This document shows positions 60,535 through 64,000 of a DNA stretch of 64,000 nucleotides, one piece after another. A program made the translations under genes and the position numbers. The stretch is taken from assembly GCA_013396755.1 (NCBI GenBank), contig VWZF01006912.1:306150-370149 (forward strand). Direction: 5' to 3'. The stretch is from Sclerurus mexicanus (taxonomy: Eukaryota > Chordata > Aves > Passeriformes > Furnariidae). Each line of letters starts with the position of its first letter. Position 1 is the stretch's first letter. Under the pieces are notes generated by a model. That model did not search any database, was not told where the DNA came from, and worked only from the letters and a program-made list of their open reading frames with translations.

Positions 60535-63500
60535 TCGATGAATTCCAGCTGGTTAATGAGGCGTCCCTTTCCCTTCCAGAAGCCTCAGTGCCACTACTTA
60601 ACCCCTTGCCTGCCATCTTTCCCAGCACCCCAGGGGCTACAGAAATAAAGTGAGCTCTCTGAGCCGCTGTGCTGCCAGGATGTACAGCATATGCCTCTGG
60701 TGCTGCAGGGAATCTGAATTTCCTTTTGTGCTGCATGGAGTATCTCGAGTTTCTGGAGGTGTCAGAAGCAATTAATCATCTTAGACTGGCCCAGAAATCC
60801 TTCTGCTTGGAATCATTACGGAGGTCTTCATCATAGTGCAGTTTCAATAACCCAATCTGAGTTTCTAGTGTCCTTAGTTACCCCCAAAAATAATTCTCAG
60901 TGTTGGTTGCTTTTATTTGTCCACTCATTAGAATTGGTGCAGCTTGTCTCTTCATGTAATTTCCTCCCTTCTTGTCTATTAGTCTATTTTTGTGGTTGTC
61001 TCAGTGACTCTCAGTTAAACACAGTGAATCAAAAAGGCAGAAATGGTTTTGTATCCTCACCATTGTGTTGCACTGTGTGTGCATTGCTACACCCCTGGTC
61101 TGAAGGCGCTCCTTCACTCTGAGTGAATGTGGTGGTTTAGGAGTATTTAAGCAAATCAGTTACTTTGGGAGTTTTTAGTTCCCCACCACTGAATGGATCT
61201 ATTCCAGTGACAGGGATGCAATGTCAGCATTTGGAGTATTGCATCAGGGAGCCCTGGGGCACCGGTGTGACATCACTGGGAACTGCCTGTGGGCTGAGCC
61301 ATGGCCATGAAAGCTGCTTGGAGCTGTTTGTGCAGTGGATGCTCCGGAAGTGTGTTTTGATGGACATTGCTCCTACCATCAAAGCCTACCCGTTCCCATG
61401 TGGGCCTGCCCTGAAAGATGGGTGGTTTTGTGCCTGAGGCTAAAAGAGTGCAACTGGCCCATGATATCCCTTGGGAAGTTCCTGCTTGTGGAGGGAAGAT
61501 ATAAGATACATTCCTTGTCTGAGTACTCAGAAATTTGCACAGAACTCCAGAGTCAGGTTTGATGGATGTCAACACCAATTCTCTTTTCCCTCTGTTTGAT
61601 CACCAGTGGGCAGCTCAAGAAGGTTTCCAAAAGGAGAGGAGGTGCTGCACCAACGTGTTCCACACCAAAACTCTGATCAGAGCCCCTAACAGGTTGGGAA
61701 TGGGGGATAGGGGATCCTGCTGCCAGACCTGTAATCACCAAACAGGGTTTCCTGGTGCTGAGGCTTCAACAAGAGCCAAGGGAATGGAGCCACTCTGATG
61801 GCAAAAGGCTGTTGATGTAGTACTGGGGCACTCTGGCCAGGACCACGAGCATAGCCAGGCATTCATGATATTCATCACCACTACTACAACCTGCCAAAAA
61901 TGGCAAGATTTACTGGCCTGCTCATCTGGAACCAGTTCCTGAGGGACCTGAGGGACAGTCTGATTTTTCAGTGCAGGAGAGGACACTAATTTGGGGTGTG
62001 GGAGTAGACTGGTGGTAAGTTACCCACCTGTATGCGTGTGTCAGTGATGGCTTCACAGTGCACTTGTGCACTTGAAAACATGTGGCTGCTTCCCAAATCA
62101 CTCAGGACTGTCAGAATGATCCAGAAAATGTTTCAAAATATGGATGTATTTTTAATTCCAGAAAATCACCACTTGATTTTATGTTTTGTTACACCTGCTT
62201 TCTCTTTTTCCCTCTTATCCTAATGACAAAATTAATTGGTAAAATTAAAGCCTCAGCATTCACACCCAAGCAAATCCAAGTGTGTCTTACTTTTTTAATT
62301 CTACAATAACCAAGTCTAAATAAAGTGCTTAGAAAAAATGTTTAGGTGGGGATTTCTTCTTTTCGATTTAGAGATATTAATTTTAATAGAGAGTTCTCCA
62401 AAGAGTATTTCATGTTTTCTTATCAGCTGTCCTTCTAGAGGAACTTCTAATCAATGGAGGGGACTATGCTATTGTGCTAATGCCCAATCCATCATTCTTT
62501 GGAAGCATTTTTTCTTTTAAATGTCCCAGTCCCTTCTGTTACTCCTTTGCTCAGTAACCCCTTGGAGTCCTCCAATTTCCCTCCTAGATTGCCCAGCTAT
62601 AGCTATGGCTGTAATTTGTGGCAAACCACATTCCTGTGGCTGATCTCTCCTCCGTCTCTACTTCTCCTGGGTGGCTGGGAACCTGTGCTATCTGTTTTCC
62701 ACTAGCTGAGGAAACACAGAGCTGTGTCACTGGAATGGATCTTGGCTTTCAATAGTTCATCTGCTATTTTAATCCTGAACAAGATGTGGATTTGGGGCAG
62801 GGCTGAGGGGTGGATGGAATTGGATTTGGATTGGATGTTTTTCTGTTGAAGGACATTGTTCTGAGCAAAGCCGAGTGACTGAGAAGGAAAGGAAATTCTC
62901 ATGTTGAGGGTGAGCTTGAACAGGGCAAATGCAGCCTTGAGGAGAACTTATTTCTGCCAAGGCTTTGTGTCCTTTGCCAAATGCAAACATTGCCACTTTG
63001 GCACCTCCTGAGAGCTTCAATCATTTCTCCTGCAAAATAGTTTATGTTTTTGAAGCAAATACTTTTTGAGGACAAAGAGTGACAGCAGATAGGAAGAAAG
63101 TCAAGTTTCTGTATTTGAGTTATGAGAAAACACCTTTCCTTTTCTATTATGACTTCATGAAGAAATATAAGCTATAGTAGTGTGATGGGAAGTGGCATTT
63201 AAAAACCCTGAAATGGCACATGTAAGTGAAAAGATATATTTCTTTGCAGTTTCTGGTGGAGCATTGACTTGGCTTGTTTATTTTCTGGTTGTGTTTGGAG
63301 TCTGATGGTACTCTGTATCACGAGTGAAATAAAAACTCCCCACAGAACTTTTCTAGGGATGTGGTGCCATGCTGGACAAACATCCTTTGGCTTTTGAAAA
63401 GGCAGTAATTTGTACATTCCATTTCTTGCAAAAGTCTTCAAAATCCCTTTTTTTGAGGAATGGTCTTCTCATTCTTGGTGTGAAAGGACTTTTTAAATGA

Positions 63501-64000
63501 ACTGAATTGCTTAGAAGGGACAGAAGTAGCTCTCCTTCCGCCACCTCCTGCATTTTTCAAGGCTCTAGACCACCCAGGAACAGCAGAGTTCAGAGACATC
63601 CAATGGTTTTTCAGAACTGTTCTTTATATGAACTTCTTTGCTTTCTGGAAAAAGTACTGTGCTGCTCTGAAGGAACAGACCCAGCCATATCTGTGTGTTG
63701 CTGTTTCAGCCCATAGCTGACCTGGGTGTCCAAGTTCCTCATCTGATTACAGTACCAGTAAAACATCTGTGCATTCCTGGAATCTTTTAAAACGGCAATT
63801 TTAGAGAAAAAGTTCAAGAAGGATCAGGCAAACCAGTGTGAGTCAGAACTGGTCACTTCGCATCCAAAGCCAACGCAGGATTTTTCTCCTGGAACTGGAA
63901 GTGGCCTGGCAATGACAAGTTTGCTTCTGAGAACTGACTAAAAAACCAGAAAAAGTGATTGCTCTTGATACTGCCGTGAAGACTACAGATCTCATCAAAC

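Larger units (their letters stand above)
57746..64000. other. Downstream intergenic region
   Basis: No gene recognised. It contains a 17-base A run at 58007-58023 and the second copy of the 92-bp inverted repeat (60443-60534). I see no CR1 copy in this last 6 kb, in contrast to the first half of the window. Open frames are short and lack recognisable domains. Confidence 0.6.

Overview
The window looks like bird nuclear DNA. It is moderately AT-rich and almost gene-empty, and it is seeded with short 5'-truncated CR1 (chicken repeat 1) LINE fragments in both orientations. I recognise no Alu-type or L1-type repeats. The one gene I can name is EVA1A (also called TMEM166 or FAM176A), on the + strand. 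Its conserved single-pass membrane protein C-terminus ends in the family hallmark EIWMNGQP and finishes RSLNRYY.

Layout. Positions 1 to about 45,075 have no exon I can defend. They are read as upstream intron or 5' flank of the EVA1A locus, with about 18 CR1 fragments, a few older SINE/LINE relics and one small CpG cluster near 5.6 kb. Three + strand exons follow: A (45,076-45,240), B (48,850-49,020) and C (56,283-56,653, with the stop codon). All have consensus AG/GT borders and share intron phase 1, so they read as one open frame of 235 codons. Exon C is followed by a 3' UTR of about 1.1 kb with one proximal and two distal AATAAA signals and a G-quadruplex-like G tract. From about 57.75 kb to the end I see only intergenic sequence.

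How it fits together. The part of B after an internal ATG at 48,948, joined to C, gives a 147-residue protein that matches ordinary EVA1A (about 150 residues in mammals). This is a lysosome/ER-associated autophagy and cell-death regulator. The frame is also open upstream of that ATG, through the rest of B and all of A. Exon A begins with a split valine codon followed by PKKLL, the position where the second SUEL (galactose-binding) lectin domain of EVA1C and nematode EVA-1 ends. The main hypothesis is therefore that this avian locus also encodes, or until recently encoded, a long EVA-1-type receptor form. Its lectin exons would lie upstream, most likely outside the window. A second unexplained signal is a 92-bp sequence present twice in inverted orientation (50,005-50,096 and 60,443-60,534) with one mismatch, flanking the last exon.

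No tRNA, rRNA, CRISPR or complete transposon was seen. Repeat calls rest on remembered family patterns, not a database search, so their edges are approximate.
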